This document shows, piece after piece, positions 8,069 through 17,112 of a stretch of DNA of 44,090 bases. This stretch comes from Acidimicrobiaceae bacterium. GTDB taxonomy: Bacteria; Actinomycetota; Acidimicrobiia; Acidimicrobiales; RAAP-2. The stretch lies in contig PKYK01000071.1 in assembly GCA_003133665.1 (NCBI GenBank), positions 1 through 44,090 on the forward strand, in the 5' to 3' direction. The stretch's first letter is position 1, and each line of letters begins with the position of its first letter. Position numbers and translations under genes: made by a program. The notes below the pieces were generated by a model, which was not told the origin of the DNA, ran no database searches, and saw only the letters and a program-made list of their open reading frames with translations.

Positions 8069-9324
8069 CCACGAACTCGAACCTCGACGACCTGTTGCGA
8101 TCCCTCGACCCGCTCACCGAAGAACTCGATCAGGAGATCGCGCGACGCCGCAACGCAGTGTGGACCCAAGTCGTTGCGCAAGAGGAACCAGCGCGACCGC
8201 CTGTTCGCCGGCGGCGTCTAACTGCTGTGAGTTCTCTTGCGACCGTCGGAGCTGCCGTTGCTCTCGTCTTTGGCCTCTTGCCCGGCACCGCCCCGCTCAA
8301 CGCCGCGGCCGCCACCTTGCACCGCGCGGCTCTCGCCGACGCATCGTCGGCGACGCTGCCGATGCTCACTGCGGGTCAGTACTACTACCAAGAGGCCCAG
8401 GTGTCGATGGACTGCACCTTCGCCTCGGAAAAGAGCCCACTCATCGAGTACGTATCGGAGGGCACGATGGAGAGTTGGACCTCACCCGACGGCACCGGGC
8501 AGATCGTGATCACGCCAACGCCGGTGGACCAGGGCGGCAGTCACTTCGCAACGCCTGCTGATGAAGCTGCGTGGGTCGCCGCCGGCAAGCCTTTCGTGCC
8601 GTGCGCGCTGTCCAGCCCGTCGAACACCTTGAATGGCAACCCCGCCAATGCCAACACACAAGGGAATCTTGGGGGATACGCCGCGACGGTATCGGGCTAC
8701 TCGGCGTTCGGTGTCATCCTGGGTGATGCCAAAGTGGCCACGCCGGTTAATGAAAACGGCGTTCCCTCTTTGATCCTCAGCGGCGACCAGAACACGGCGC
8801 TCTCAGCTGGCGCCAACGTGGCCAACCTGCCGAGCGATGTCTCCCAGCTCGTGACAATGCTTGCTAACGGCGAGATCAATACCGATGGCTCGATTTCGAC
8901 CACGCCCCAGGTGTGTCCCTGGAACGCCATGCCGGGTGTCGGGACTGGGTGTGACACCAACCAACAGCTGGCGCTGATCAAGGAACTCCTCCAACTTCCT
9001 GACGCGTCGGCCAAGTTCGGCTCTGTGCTCTATCAGGTGCTGGCTCAGATGCCAGGCGCCACTGTGGTGACCAGTGCCACCGACAGTTTCGGCAACACCG
9101 GTACCAGCGTCACGGTGCCCGTCAATGTTGGGACAACGACCACCGGTGGGTTCCAGGTCCTCATCAGCCCTACCACTGGGACCTTGCTGTCGAGCACTGA
9201 TCTGCTCCGCGCGGGCTACGGAATCGGCACGAACTCGACGCTATTCCCGCCCGACGCCAGCATTGGCTACGGTCCAATCTCCGTCGTCCAAGGTATCGGA
9301 ACACTTCCCAGCGCGACGAAGTAG
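8065..9324 (+). CDS. CU044_5270-family protein, probable anti-sigma partner
   Basis: The 419-aa protein starts with a short cytosolic acidic segment (LDDLLRSLDPLTEELDQEIA), then basic residues PPVRRRRL, a single membrane segment at about 52-72 (AVSSLATVGAAVALVFGLLP), then a large extracytoplasmic domain. The order NAAAATLHRAALADASSATL, then TAGQYYYQEAQ, matches the CU044_5270 family that is regularly coded next to ECF sigma factors in Actinomycetota. The short cytosolic region could hold the sigma factor; this role is inferred from position and topology. The repeated TTTGGF and ISPTTGTLLSS near the C-terminus are typical of the family's final beta domain. It is translationally coupled to the sigma gene. 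Confidence 0.82.
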   Translation: MTTNSNLDDLLRSLDPLTEELDQEIARRRNAVWTQVVAQEEPARPPVRRRRLTAVSSLATVGAAVALVFGLLPGTAPLNAAAATLHRAALADASSATLPMLTAGQYYYQEAQVSMDCTFASEKSPLIEYVSEGTMESWTSPDGTGQIVITPTPVDQGGSHFATPADEAAWVAAGKPFVPCALSSPSNTLNGNPANANTQGNLGGYAATVSGYSAFGVILGDAKVATPVNENGVPSLILSGDQNTALSAGANVANLPSDVSQLVTMLANGEINTDGSISTTPQVCPWNAMPGVGTGCDTNQQLALIKELLQLPDASAKFGSVLYQVLAQMPGATVVTSATDSFGNTGTSVTVPVNVGTTTTGGFQVLISPTTGTLLSSTDLLRAGYGIGTNSTLFPPDASIGYGPISVVQGIGTLPSATK

Positions 9325-9326
9325 GT

Positions 9327-9352
9327 CGCCCGGTCGTTCTCACGGTCGGGCG
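9327..9352 (+). terminator. Weak hairpin after the sigma/anti-sigma operon
   Basis: CGCCCG and CGGGCG pair around a 14-base loop directly behind the stop codon of the CU044_5270-family gene. There is no T-tract, so this is at best a stem of the kind often seen at high-GC gene ends. Confidence 0.35.
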
Positions 9353-9426
9353 AAGCGCGTCGCGTGCGCAGGTCGTTGGTTGTATGGCCTCACCAGGTAT
9401 AAGCGCGCATCGAAAATAATTCGTGG

Positions 9427-9451
9427 CCTTAGCGCCCGTGAAGCGCCCACG
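9427..9451 (+). repeat. Arm-type repeat (copy 2)
   Basis: TTAGCGCCCGTGAAGCGCCC at 9429 matches 44042 at 21 of 23 positions over the full unit, and the related copy at 4254 more loosely. It contains two GCGCCC half-units about 11 bases apart, one helical turn, which fits arm-type binding sites of tyrosine integrases. It sits 107 bases before the anticodon loop of the tRNA-Gly remnant. Confidence 0.6.
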
Positions 9452-9537
9452 CCGAGGAATCATTCCATTGAGATCGTAGGAAATGACCGTCAATCAGGGA
9501 TTTTCTGATAGTTCGACACGACTCGTCTTCAGCTTCC

Positions 9538-9577
9538 CAAGCTGAGAACGCGAGTTCGATTCTCGTCGCCCGCTCCA
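9538..9577 (+). repeat. Attachment core: 3' half of tRNA-Gly(CCC), left copy
   Basis: The preceding bases give a perfect anticodon arm TCAGC-TTCCCAA-GCTGA (9529-9545), anticodon CCC for glycine. They are followed by variable loop GAAC, T-arm GCGAG-TTCGATT-CTCGT, 3' acceptor strand CGCCCGC, discriminator T and an encoded CCA at 9575-9577. No GCGGGCG 5' acceptor strand exists upstream, so only the 3' half is present. The 40 bases from 9538 recur at 43910-43949 with two differences. Both differences lie in one T-stem pair (52-62), A-T here and G-C there, so pairing is kept. This is the classical overlap region of tRNA-targeting tyrosine integrases. Confidence 0.8.
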
Positions 9578-9649
9578 CTCAGGATTCCTTGGAATGTCAA
9601 GGGATCCGTCGGTGTCACGAATGTGTTGCTTGGTCACTGTCTGCCTCCT

Positions 9650-9711
9650 TTCGCCACTCTTCGCCACGATTCAGTGTCGCGGTGGTGTCGCAGATGATGG
9701 TACGCGACACC
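9650..9711. promoter_or_regulatory. Clustered short repeats before the type ISP gene
   Basis: Two TTCGCCAC copies lie one helical turn apart. They are followed by GTGTCGC at 9674, and GGTGTCGC (9684-9691) pairing with GCGACACC (9704-9711) across 12 bases. They could be arm sites of the integrase on the left end of the element, or an operator for the restriction-modification gene that starts about 265 bases downstream. The sequence alone does not decide. Confidence 0.35.
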
Positions 9712-9976
9712 GGTGACAAGGGCAACCGCACTCGCGGCCCTTCGTCGTGCCCAGAGTCGGGCAGCTCCGATTGACTGCAGTATCGTGACTCGCGCCGGCA
9801 CCACCCGTCAAAGATCAGTTGAGCTGGTTCCCGCTGCGCACGCCTTCCGAAGAGGCTGACGACTTAGCCGCACGTCACTGCGCGTAGTTGCGGAGGAACC
9901 CTGGTTGCTAGTACCCGCAAGTTATCGTTGGTTGAGGCGGCGACGATTTCACTTCACTGCTCCTGAGGAGATCGCT

Positions 9977-12900
9977 ATGACCAGCTTCTACGACATCCTG
10001 GACCGCCTGAGAGACCTGGCAATCGACGAACACGACAAAGGCAAGCGCTTCGAGAATCTCGTACGCCGGTTCATGATGACCGAACCGACCTTTGTGCAAA
10101 GGTTCGCGAAGGTGGTCCCGTTCGTCGAGTGGGAGGGCCGGGACGACGACAAGGACAGGGGTATCGACCTCGTCGCCTTCGAACGGGTTACCGGCGCACT
10201 CTGCGCTATCCAGTGCAAGTTCTACGGCGAGGACGACTACATCGATCTGGCGACGATCGGCACGTTCTTCACGGCACTGGGCAAGTCGGCGTTCGCCTCC
10301 GGAATAATCGTCACTACCTCGAACAACTGGAGCAAGAACGCCGAGAAGGCGCTCGAGGATCAAACCAAGGCCATTCAGCGGATTGGTCTGGAGCACTTCA
10401 CTCAGGCCGACATCGACTGGGAGGCATTCGTTCCCGAGGACGAGGCGTCACTCCACCGACTTCCGCCGAAGCAACTTCGTCCTCACCAGCGCGCAGCGCT
10501 GGACAAGGTTGTTGAAGGCTTTCACCATCATGACCGCGGAAAGATGATCATGGCGTGCGGCACCGGCAAGACCTTCACATCGCTCAAGGTCGCCGAGGCC
10601 ATGCTGCCGACCGGCGGCCTCGTACTCTTCCTCGTGCCCTCGATTGCCCTTCTGTCGCAGTCCCTCCGAGAGTGGACCGCCGAGTGCTCGATGGAGCTGC
10701 GATCCTTCGCCGTCTGCTCGGACACCAAGGTCGGCAAGAACAAGGGCGAGAGCGACGACATACAGTCGTTCGACCTCGCCTACCCGGCGACCACCAGCCC
10801 GAAGCGGCTCATCGAGAACTTCCACGTCTTCACTAAGGGCTTCGACGGCCTGACCGCCGTGTTCTCCACGTACCAGTCGCTCGACGTGATTGCGACCGCG
10901 CAGCGCGAGGGCCTGCCCGGATTCGACTTGGTGATCTGCGACGAGGCACACCGGACCACCGGGGCCACACTGGCCGACGAGGAGGAGAGCGCGTTCGTTC
11001 GAGTTCACGACGGTAGTTACATCGAGAGCGCGAAGCGTCTCTACATGACTGCCACGCCGCGCGTCTACGGAGAGAGCGTGAAGGCGAAGGCTGAGCAGGC
11101 TGACGCCCTCCTCACGTCGATGGACGACGAGACCCTCTATGGCCCGGAGTTCCATCGCCTGATGTTCGGTGAGGCCGTCGCCCAAGGACTTCTCTCTGAC
11201 TACCGGGTAGTGACGCTGTCGGTGTCCGAAGAGTTCGTCGCTGGGCTCATGGGAGACCGCACTGTCGACATGCTGGACCTCCCACTCGACGACGTGGCAC
11301 GCATCATCGGGTGTTACAACGGTCTCGTGAAGAACGGTGACAGCAGCGATCAGTTCGCCGCAGACCCGGTACCGATGCGCCGGGCTGTCGCATTCGCGCG
11401 AACCATCAAGGAGAGTGTCGCCTTTTCGCGAAGGGCCGCAGAGGTGGTGAACGATCTTCTCCTCACCGAGTCCGATGAGGAGAGTGTTCGTATCGACGTC
11501 CATCACGTCGACGGAACGCAGAATGTCCTCAAGCGGAACGCCGAGCTCGAATGGCTCAAGGCACCAGTACCGGCCGGTGCTGTTCGCGTACTGTCAAATG
11601 CTCGTTGCCTCTCCGAAGGCGTCGACGTTCCTGCCCTTGATGCCGTTCTCTTTCTCAGTCCGCGCAACTCTGTCGTCGACGTGGTCCAGTCGGTCGGTCG
11701 CGTTATGCGCAAGAGCGAGGGAAAGCAATACGGCTATGTGATCATCCCCGTGGCTGTTCCCAACTTCGAGGATCCGAAGCAAGCGCTCGACGACAACAAG
11801 CGGTACAAGACGGTCTGGCAGGTCCTGCAGGCGCTTCGCTCACACGACGAGCGCTTCGCCGCGATGATCAACAAGGTCGACCTCAACAAGGCACTTGGTG
11901 ATCAGACGATCTTCGCCGGGGTCGGTGGGTTGGGCGACGGCGAGGGCACCGCCGAGAACGAGGAAGCGGCGAGACAGAAGGTCTTCAGCCTCGGCGACAT
12001 GCCACTCTGGGGAGACGCGATACTTGCCAAGCTCGTCTCGAAGGTGGGCCAGCGAACGTACTGGGAGGACTGGGCGAAGGATGTCGCCGACATCACTCGG
12101 CGCTACCAGACCCGCATCAAAGCGTTGGTGGACGCGAGTGGCACCTCGCAGCAGCAGAAGTTCGAGGAGTTCGTCAACGGTCTTCGACGAGTCATCAACC
12201 CAAGCGTGACTGATGAAGCCGCCATCGAGATGCTGGCTCAGCACATGGTCACGAAGCCCGTATTCGACGCTCTCTTCGAGGGTTACTCGTTCTCCGGTTC
12301 GAACCCCGTCAGCCTGGTTATGGATGACATGGTCCATACCTTGGAGGGCGCCTCACTTGACGTCGAGACCGAGAGCCTGGACAAGTTCTACGACTCCGTG
12401 CGCACGAGGGTCCAGGGAATCACCACGGCAGCAGGCAAGCAACAGGTGATAAAGGAGCTCTACGACAAGTTCTTCCAAGGCGCGTTCAGCGTCACAGCCG
12501 CGAAGCTCGGTATCGTCTACACCCCGGTGGAGGTCGTCGACTACATGATCCACGCCGTCGAACGTGTCCTTCAGTCGTCCTTTGGCACCTCAATGAACGA
12601 CAAGGGTGTTCACATCCTTGACCCCTTCACCGGGACCGGCACCTTCATCACCCGTCTCCTGCAGTCGGGCATCATCAGGCCGGAGAACCTCGACTACAAG
12701 TACCGCTACGAGCTCCACGCCAACGAGATCGTGCTGCTCGCGTACTACATCGCGGCGGTCAACATCGAGGAGACTTTTCACTCTGACGAGAGCCTGGACT
12801 ACGTACCCTTCGATGGCGTTGTCCTAACCGACACATTCCAGATGTCCGAGAGTTCGATGAAAGAATGGCTCGACGGGAAGGGCGTTGTTCCCGGCCTCTC

Positions 12901-14722
12901 GGAGCGTGCTCGCGCTGAGAACGCTCTCGACATCAAGGTGATCATCTCGAACCCTCCCTACTCGGTCGGCCAAGAACGAGAGGGCGAGGGCGATGCCAAT
13001 GAGAAGTACAACGACCTTGATCTGCGAATCGGCTCCACGTACAGGGCGAGGTCAACGGCCAACTTGACGAAGGCACTGGACGACAGCTACATCCGCGCGT
13101 TCCGGTGGGCCAGCGATCGTGTCGGCGAGCAGGGCGTCGTGTGCTTCGTGAGCGGCGGAGGCTGGCTCGTCGGCAACGCGACCGACGGCATGCGCCGGTG
13201 CCTCGTCGATGAGTTCCAGGAGATCTACGTTCTGAACCTCCGCGGGAACCAGCGCACGACTCAGGGAGAGAAGAGTCTCCGGGAGGGAGGGAAGATCTTC
13301 GGTTCGGGTAGCCGAACCGCGGTCACCATCACGATGCTCGTAAAGAAGCCCGGCGTCAGCGGCCCTGGAAAGATCTGGTACCACGACATCGGTGACTATC
13401 TCTCTCGCGAACAGAAGTTGGAGAAACTCGTTGAGTTCGTCCAATTTCCTCCGACTTGGGTTGAGATCACACCCAATGAGTACGCAGACTGGATCGACCA
13501 GCGCCGCAGTGACTTCGAAGAATTGCTGCCGTTCGTCGATGCGAAGTCCAAGCGCACAGAATCGAATGCCATCTTCACCACGTCATCCCATGGCCTGAGC
13601 ACCAATCGCGACGCTTGGGCCTACTCGTTCAGTCCGCTCACAGTCAAGGAGTCGATGGAGCGGCTGATCTCCACCTACGAGTCGCTGCGGCAGGCCAACC
13701 TCCTGCGTCGCCAGGCTGACAACATCTCCCAAGGTCCGAAAGTCATCAAGTGGGATCAGAAGTTACTCCGCGACCTCTCCAACGGCAAAGAGGCGAGGTT
13801 CTCAACCGATTCGATCACAACCTCTTTGTACCGGCCGTTCGTAAAGGAGTATTGCTACTTCGATCCCATGGTCAACGCTCGAGTTGCCCAATTGCCGCAA
13901 TACCTACCTCGTGGCTACGAACATCCACCCATGATCATTGTCAGCGGCGTTGGTTCATCGTCAGGCTTCTCTACATTGATCTCCGACCAACTGCCTAATC
14001 TCCATACCCTTGACAGCGATCAGGTCTTCCCATTGTTCTGGTACGAAGAACCGGCAGCCGGTGGAGGACTTCTCGCCGACGTCGACGTCAACCTCAATCG
14101 GCGAGAGGGGATCTCGAAGTGGGCGGTGGAGACATTCACGTCAGCACTCGGGCGCAACGTGTCGCGAGAGGAGATCTTCTACTACTGCTACGGAATCTTG
14201 CACAGCGAAGACTTCCGTGCGGCATACGAGGACAATCTTGTGAAGGAGAGGCCGCGCATTCCGATGGTGAAGTCAGCCTCCGACTTTGACGCGTTCGTCG
14301 AAGCAGGTCACCGGCTCGCGGACCTGCACCTCAACTACGAGAGCATCGAACCGTACCCGCTTGAAGAGGTGTGCACTCGACCTACGTTGTCACCAAGTGA
14401 TCTCTATCGAGTGGCGAAGATGACCTTTCCTAAGGGGCGGGCAGTGAAAGACAGGCCAACATCGATCATCTACAACTCATTCATCACTCTGAACGGGATC
14501 CCTGACGCGACTTGGGACTACATGCTCTCAGGCAAGGCCGCGTTGTACTGGATCGTCGACCGATTTCGCCTGACGGTTGACAAAGAGAGCGGCATTGCTA
14601 ACGATCCGAATGAATACTCGAACGACCCTCGCTACATCATCGACCTCGTGAAGCGAGTCGTGGCGGTGAGTGTCCAGACACTGGAAATTGTTAGATCGCT
14701 GCCAACCCTCAACTTCGACTGA
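9977..14722 (+). CDS. Type ISP restriction-modification enzyme (single polypeptide)
   Basis: The 1581-aa protein joins nuclease, translocase, methyltransferase and target recognition, the layout and almost the length of LlaBIII/LlaGI. An Mrr-like nuclease comes first (RGIDLVAF with D64, then IQCKF with Q79 and K81). The superfamily 2 motor follows (ACGTGKT at 193-199, DEAH at 322-325, MTATPRVYG, and SVGRVMRKSEGKQYG as motif VI). The gamma-type N6-adenine methyltransferase has motif I DPFTGTGTF from residue 882 and NPPY at 992-995. The last roughly 500 residues should read the DNA target. Family members methylate one strand and cut after head-to-head translocation. The ATG at 9977 has GAGGAG six bases upstream and is preferred over a TTG at 9905. 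All key motifs look intact. Confidence 0.93.
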   Translation: MTSFYDILDRLRDLAIDEHDKGKRFENLVRRFMMTEPTFVQRFAKVVPFVEWEGRDDDKDRGIDLVAFERVTGALCAIQCKFYGEDDYIDLATIGTFFTALGKSAFASGIIVTTSNNWSKNAEKALEDQTKAIQRIGLEHFTQADIDWEAFVPEDEASLHRLPPKQLRPHQRAALDKVVEGFHHHDRGKMIMACGTGKTFTSLKVAEAMLPTGGLVLFLVPSIALLSQSLREWTAECSMELRSFAVCSDTKVGKNKGESDDIQSFDLAYPATTSPKRLIENFHVFTKGFDGLTAVFSTYQSLDVIATAQREGLPGFDLVICDEAHRTTGATLADEEESAFVRVHDGSYIESAKRLYMTATPRVYGESVKAKAEQADALLTSMDDETLYGPEFHRLMFGEAVAQGLLSDYRVVTLSVSEEFVAGLMGDRTVDMLDLPLDDVARIIGCYNGLVKNGDSSDQFAADPVPMRRAVAFARTIKESVAFSRRAAEVVNDLLLTESDEESVRIDVHHVDGTQNVLKRNAELEWLKAPVPAGAVRVLSNARCLSEGVDVPALDAVLFLSPRNSVVDVVQSVGRVMRKSEGKQYGYVIIPVAVPNFEDPKQALDDNKRYKTVWQVLQALRSHDERFAAMINKVDLNKALGDQTIFAGVGGLGDGEGTAENEEAARQKVFSLGDMPLWGDAILAKLVSKVGQRTYWEDWAKDVADITRRYQTRIKALVDASGTSQQQKFEEFVNGLRRVINPSVTDEAAIEMLAQHMVTKPVFDALFEGYSFSGSNPVSLVMDDMVHTLEGASLDVETESLDKFYDSVRTRVQGITTAAGKQQVIKELYDKFFQGAFSVTAAKLGIVYTPVEVVDYMIHAVERVLQSSFGTSMNDKGVHILDPFTGTGTFITRLLQSGIIRPENLDYKYRYELHANEIVLLAYYIAAVNIEETFHSDESLDYVPFDGVVLTDTFQMSESSMKEWLDGKGVVPGLSERARAENALDIKVIISNPPYSVGQEREGEGDANEKYNDLDLRIGSTYRARSTANLTKALDDSYIRAFRWASDRVGEQGVVCFVSGGGWLVGNATDGMRRCLVDEFQEIYVLNLRGNQRTTQGEKSLREGGKIFGSGSRTAVTITMLVKKPGVSGPGKIWYHDIGDYLSREQKLEKLVEFVQFPPTWVEITPNEYADWIDQRRSDFEELLPFVDAKSKRTESNAIFTTSSHGLSTNRDAWAYSFSPLTVKESMERLISTYESLRQANLLRRQADNISQGPKVIKWDQKLLRDLSNGKEARFSTDSITTSLYRPFVKEYCYFDPMVNARVAQLPQYLPRGYEHPPMIIVSGVGSSSGFSTLISDQLPNLHTLDSDQVFPLFWYEEPAAGGGLLADVDVNLNRREGISKWAVETFTSALGRNVSREEIFYYCYGILHSEDFRAAYEDNLVKERPRIPMVKSASDFDAFVEAGHRLADLHLNYESIEPYPLEEVCTRPTLSPSDLYRVAKMTFPKGRAVKDRPTSIIYNSFITLNGIPDATWDYMLSGKAALYWIVDRFRLTVDKESGIANDPNEYSNDPRYIIDLVKRVVAVSVQTLEIVRSLPTLNFD

Positions 14723-14923
14723 CGCTTTCTTGAAACAACGAGAGGCCGACAAAGGAGAATGCCAAGGTCAGCGACATTGGTGCGGCGTGTGGAGACGCGC
14801 GCGTCCGAGACTCGATTGCAGTGTCAATCAGGCAATCGGGTTACTCGGGCGCGAGCGGAACGTTGTACCTGCTCGATCGCGGACATCGGCAAGATGAGCG
14901 CCCATTGCCTCCCACGCTCAAAG

Positions 14924-15358
14924 TCAGATCGTGAGGCGCCGAAGTCCCACGACGCCTACAAAGAGACCGTCGGCCGAAGCGAGCTCAAGGTCCCAGGCGA
15001 GGGCAGTGGCCGCGATCCAGCGGTCTCCCACGTGAATCTTGTCCTGGACGGCGTGGCTGTTAGCACGGGCCCATACAGTGAGGTCCACGTAAGCCGCCTG
15101 GACCCTGTCGGTAATCGGCACAACCTGAACGCCCCCGATGAGGGCCTCGAGTTCAGCGAGTCGGCGCTCGCCCCAGTGGGCCATGCGGGCCCCTGACCTG
15201 AGCTCGACCGCCGTCTGCACCGCGACCGCGATGGTCCGCCCAAAGAGAAGGCTCACCCAATCTTGATCACGAAGGCGTTGGCCGGGGAGGTAGGCGCGCG
15301 AGAAGACGTCCGTGTCCACAAGGACTGGCCGTGGCGACTCCGGCTGCGCGACACTCAA
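14924..15358 (-). CDS. PIN-domain VapC-like ribonuclease toxin
   Basis: The 144-aa protein is a complete PIN domain with four spaced acidic residues: D15 in VLVDTDVFSRAY, E52 in TAVELRSG, D112 in HVGDRWIAATAL and D130 in ASADGLF. This is the VapC metal-binding set, and VapC toxins cut tRNA or rRNA. Its start overlaps the stop of the upstream gene by four bases (15355-15358), so both are made together, as in toxin-antitoxin operons. The upstream partner is far longer than a usual VapB (about 284 aa), so the antitoxin assignment is inferred only from coupling. It converges with the type ISP gene. Confidence 0.85.
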   Translation of the reverse strand: MSVAQPESPRPVLVDTDVFSRAYLPGQRLRDQDWVSLLFGRTIAVAVQTAVELRSGARMAHWGERRLAELEALIGGVQVVPITDRVQAAYVDLTVWARANSHAVQDKIHVGDRWIAATALAWDLELASADGLFVGVVGLRRLTI

Positions 15359-16209
15359 GCGTGGATCTCCCGGAGGAGCTCTTCAACATCTTCAGCGGTA
15401 ACCCCGGTGATTCCCACTCGAGGTGGCGCGCTGCCGACCGGCGGAGACTCCACGACGATAGGAGCCCACTCGGCTGGCAGCTGTTCCGGGAGCAACGATG
15501 GCTCGACGATCCGTACAAGACGGCCTTCGACGCGATCAGCCGTGCCGGTGACAATGACCCTCTGGCCAATGAGCCGAGAAGCGGCACCTACGTCGACAAC
15601 CTCCTCAAGGCGGACATCATGGCCGACGTCGTCACGGACTCGAAAGCGTCGGGCCCTTAGGTCAACGAGGTCCAGCCTCCCGGCAACCACCACCTTCTCG
15701 GTCTCGTGCTCGGTTGTCACCTGCCAGACTCTGCTGTCCAACTCTCGAACCACCATGATCCGAGATGGGGTCTTGCGGTGGTCCTTTGGTCGCCAGGTCG
15801 CCCTTTCGGCGCCAGCATCCCGCAGACTCTGCACGACCCGCGATGCCGACTGGCGAATCGGAGCGCTAGCCCATTCGGGCGGTCTGTTCGATGAGATCGC
15901 CGCCATCGTTTCCTCAAGACGTCCAGCGAACAGATCCGCTTCGTCTCCGATGAGTGGCAACGCGGCTTCCTCGCCCACGGCAAGCTCAAGGGTGGTCGAG
16001 CCGTCTCTCAGACCTGAGAGTCGCAACTCTCCAATGCGATCTACTAGGTCCGGAGCAGGGCCCGGACGTTCGGCGTCGAGTAATTGGCGGGCGATTCGTG
16101 TCGCCACCTGCTGAAGCGAAGTGCCGAGTTCAATCAAATCTCTTAGAGAGATCTGGCCGTTCGGCGTAGCCAAGCCCTCAAGGCGCAACTCATAGGTACG
16201 AATCGCCAC
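15355..16209 (-). CDS. Long hypothetical partner of VapC (possible antitoxin)
   Basis: I prefer the GTG at 16209 (284 aa), which follows a GGGGG ribosome site by five bases, to an in-frame ATG at 16263. The N-terminal half is helical (RTYELRLEGLA, SLRDLIELGTSLQQVATRIA). The C-terminal half is beta-rich with a repeated pattern (VVVAGRLDLVDLRARRFRVR, then LIGQRVIVTGTADRVEGRLV) that looks like a small OB- or SH3-like nucleic-acid-binding fold. The extreme C-terminus (GVTAEDVEELLREIHA) could be a VapB-like toxin-binding helix. I do not recognise a named family. The four-base overlap with the PIN toxin is the main clue to function. Confidence 0.6.
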   Translation of the reverse strand: MAIRTYELRLEGLATPNGQISLRDLIELGTSLQQVATRIARQLLDAERPGPAPDLVDRIGELRLSGLRDGSTTLELAVGEEAALPLIGDEADLFAGRLEETMAAISSNRPPEWASAPIRQSASRVVQSLRDAGAERATWRPKDHRKTPSRIMVVRELDSRVWQVTTEHETEKVVVAGRLDLVDLRARRFRVRDDVGHDVRLEEVVDVGAASRLIGQRVIVTGTADRVEGRLVRIVEPSLLPEQLPAEWAPIVVESPPVGSAPPRVGITGVTAEDVEELLREIHA

Positions 16210-16366
16210 GGCTACCCCCTTACGCTCTCCGACACTAACCCGACGCGCGCCAAGGTTCCGCATGGGAAGGAATCAATCGGCCACCTAAGGTAGTCCGATG
16301 CTGCGACAGGTGCATGACGGTCCAATTCCGCTTTGGTCAGGGAACCGAGTTCTTGGATCTCCTCGC

Positions 16367-16906
16367 TCACGTTCCCGCAATGATCCCTTTCACGTTGAAG
16401 CTTGCCTCCATCAACTCACCTACAGCGGCCTCTAGGTCGCTCGCAAGTTTCTCGATTTCTTCGAGCTTTACCTCTTCAGCGAACGGCCACGGCTGGCGCC
16501 ACCTGCTGCGTAGTAGAGATAGCCCAGGGCCACCATCTGGGAGCCCCTCGATCCAGACTCCATGAATGAGTCGGTTCCGCCTTAAGTTGAGATCCCTGCA
16601 GGTTGAGATTGCTGCCCGGAATCGTGCAACGTTTTCCGGTTCACCGAGTGAAGGGGCCCTAACCGCGTCGTTGGCGTCGACCACCGCAAGGGCGTTATCT
16701 GCCAGCCATGTCACATTCTGACCAGCCGCGACGACGGTTGCGCGGGGGGTGCCGAGAAGCGAGCTGAAGATCGCCCGAAGCACCGACTCCATGTTGGCGG
16801 ACGCCTCGGCAACAGCACCGAGGTGATAGCGACGCATGAGGCGCGCCTCGTCCTCTGGGCCTAATTCGTCGTCGTCTTCCTCAAAAGAGTGAGGTGCGTC
16901 GTTCAT
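16367..16906 (-). CDS. HEPN-like helical protein
   Basis: The protein is 179 residues from an ATG at 16906 with GGAGG nine bases upstream; a longer frame to 17317 has no ribosome site and low-complexity composition. It is helical throughout. Residues 108-117 read LRRNRLIHGV, giving R110-N111-x3-H115, the R-x4-H motif of HEPN ribonucleases with the usual polar residue after the arginine. The order (membrane-free helical bundle, then RNxxxHG, then long C-terminal helices) fits HEPN or related immunity proteins. A same-strand nucleotidyltransferase gene lies 207 bases upstream, which recalls HEPN-MNT toxin-antitoxin modules. HEPN membership is my reading of one motif. Confidence 0.55.
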   Translation of the reverse strand: MNDAPHSFEEDDDELGPEDEARLMRRYHLGAVAEASANMESVLRAIFSSLLGTPRATVVAAGQNVTWLADNALAVVDANDAVRAPSLGEPENVARFRAAISTCRDLNLRRNRLIHGVWIEGLPDGGPGLSLLRSRWRQPWPFAEEVKLEEIEKLASDLEAAVGELMEASFNVKGIIAGT

Positions 16907-17112
16907 CCTTCCAATCCTCCCATCATTCCGAGATGATTGCGTTCGGCAGCAAGATGAGATAATGGTGGGAAAGTGCTTGAGCATTCTGACTCTCGAGCAC
17001 TGGCACGCAGTTGCTGTGAGGTTCGGTATTTGTTTGAATTTCGTTGAAGTGGATCGACGCAGGCGATTATCGATCATCAGGTGAAGGCGTGTTTCAGCAC
17101 CGCACCACCTCG

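Larger units (their letters stand above)
9325..9976. other. Element junction and leader region of the restriction-modification gene
   Basis: No protein gene is supported here. In order it holds the weak hairpin, the arm-type repeat at 9427-9451, the tRNA-Gly 3' half ending at 9577, two TTCGCCAC copies ten bases apart (9650-9657 and 9660-9667), an 8-bp inverted repeat at 9684-9711, and the leader of the type ISP gene. The sequence after 9577 differs from that before it and marks the inner left end of the element. Confidence 0.6.

Noticed and set aside
9481..9577. Intact tRNA-Gly(CCC) gene
   Set aside because: The anticodon arm, T-arm and 3' acceptor are present, but no GCGGGCG 5' acceptor strand or D-arm can be formed upstream.
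10448..11506. 352-codon minus-strand frame inside the type ISP gene
   Set aside because: Antisense shadow of a well-supported helicase domain; composition is repetitive and no start signal is seen.
14734..14940. Plus-strand frame just after the type ISP gene with protein-like composition
   Set aside because: It has no ATG, GTG or TTG before the apparent coding part, and no partner gene; it may be a gene remnant but cannot be supported.
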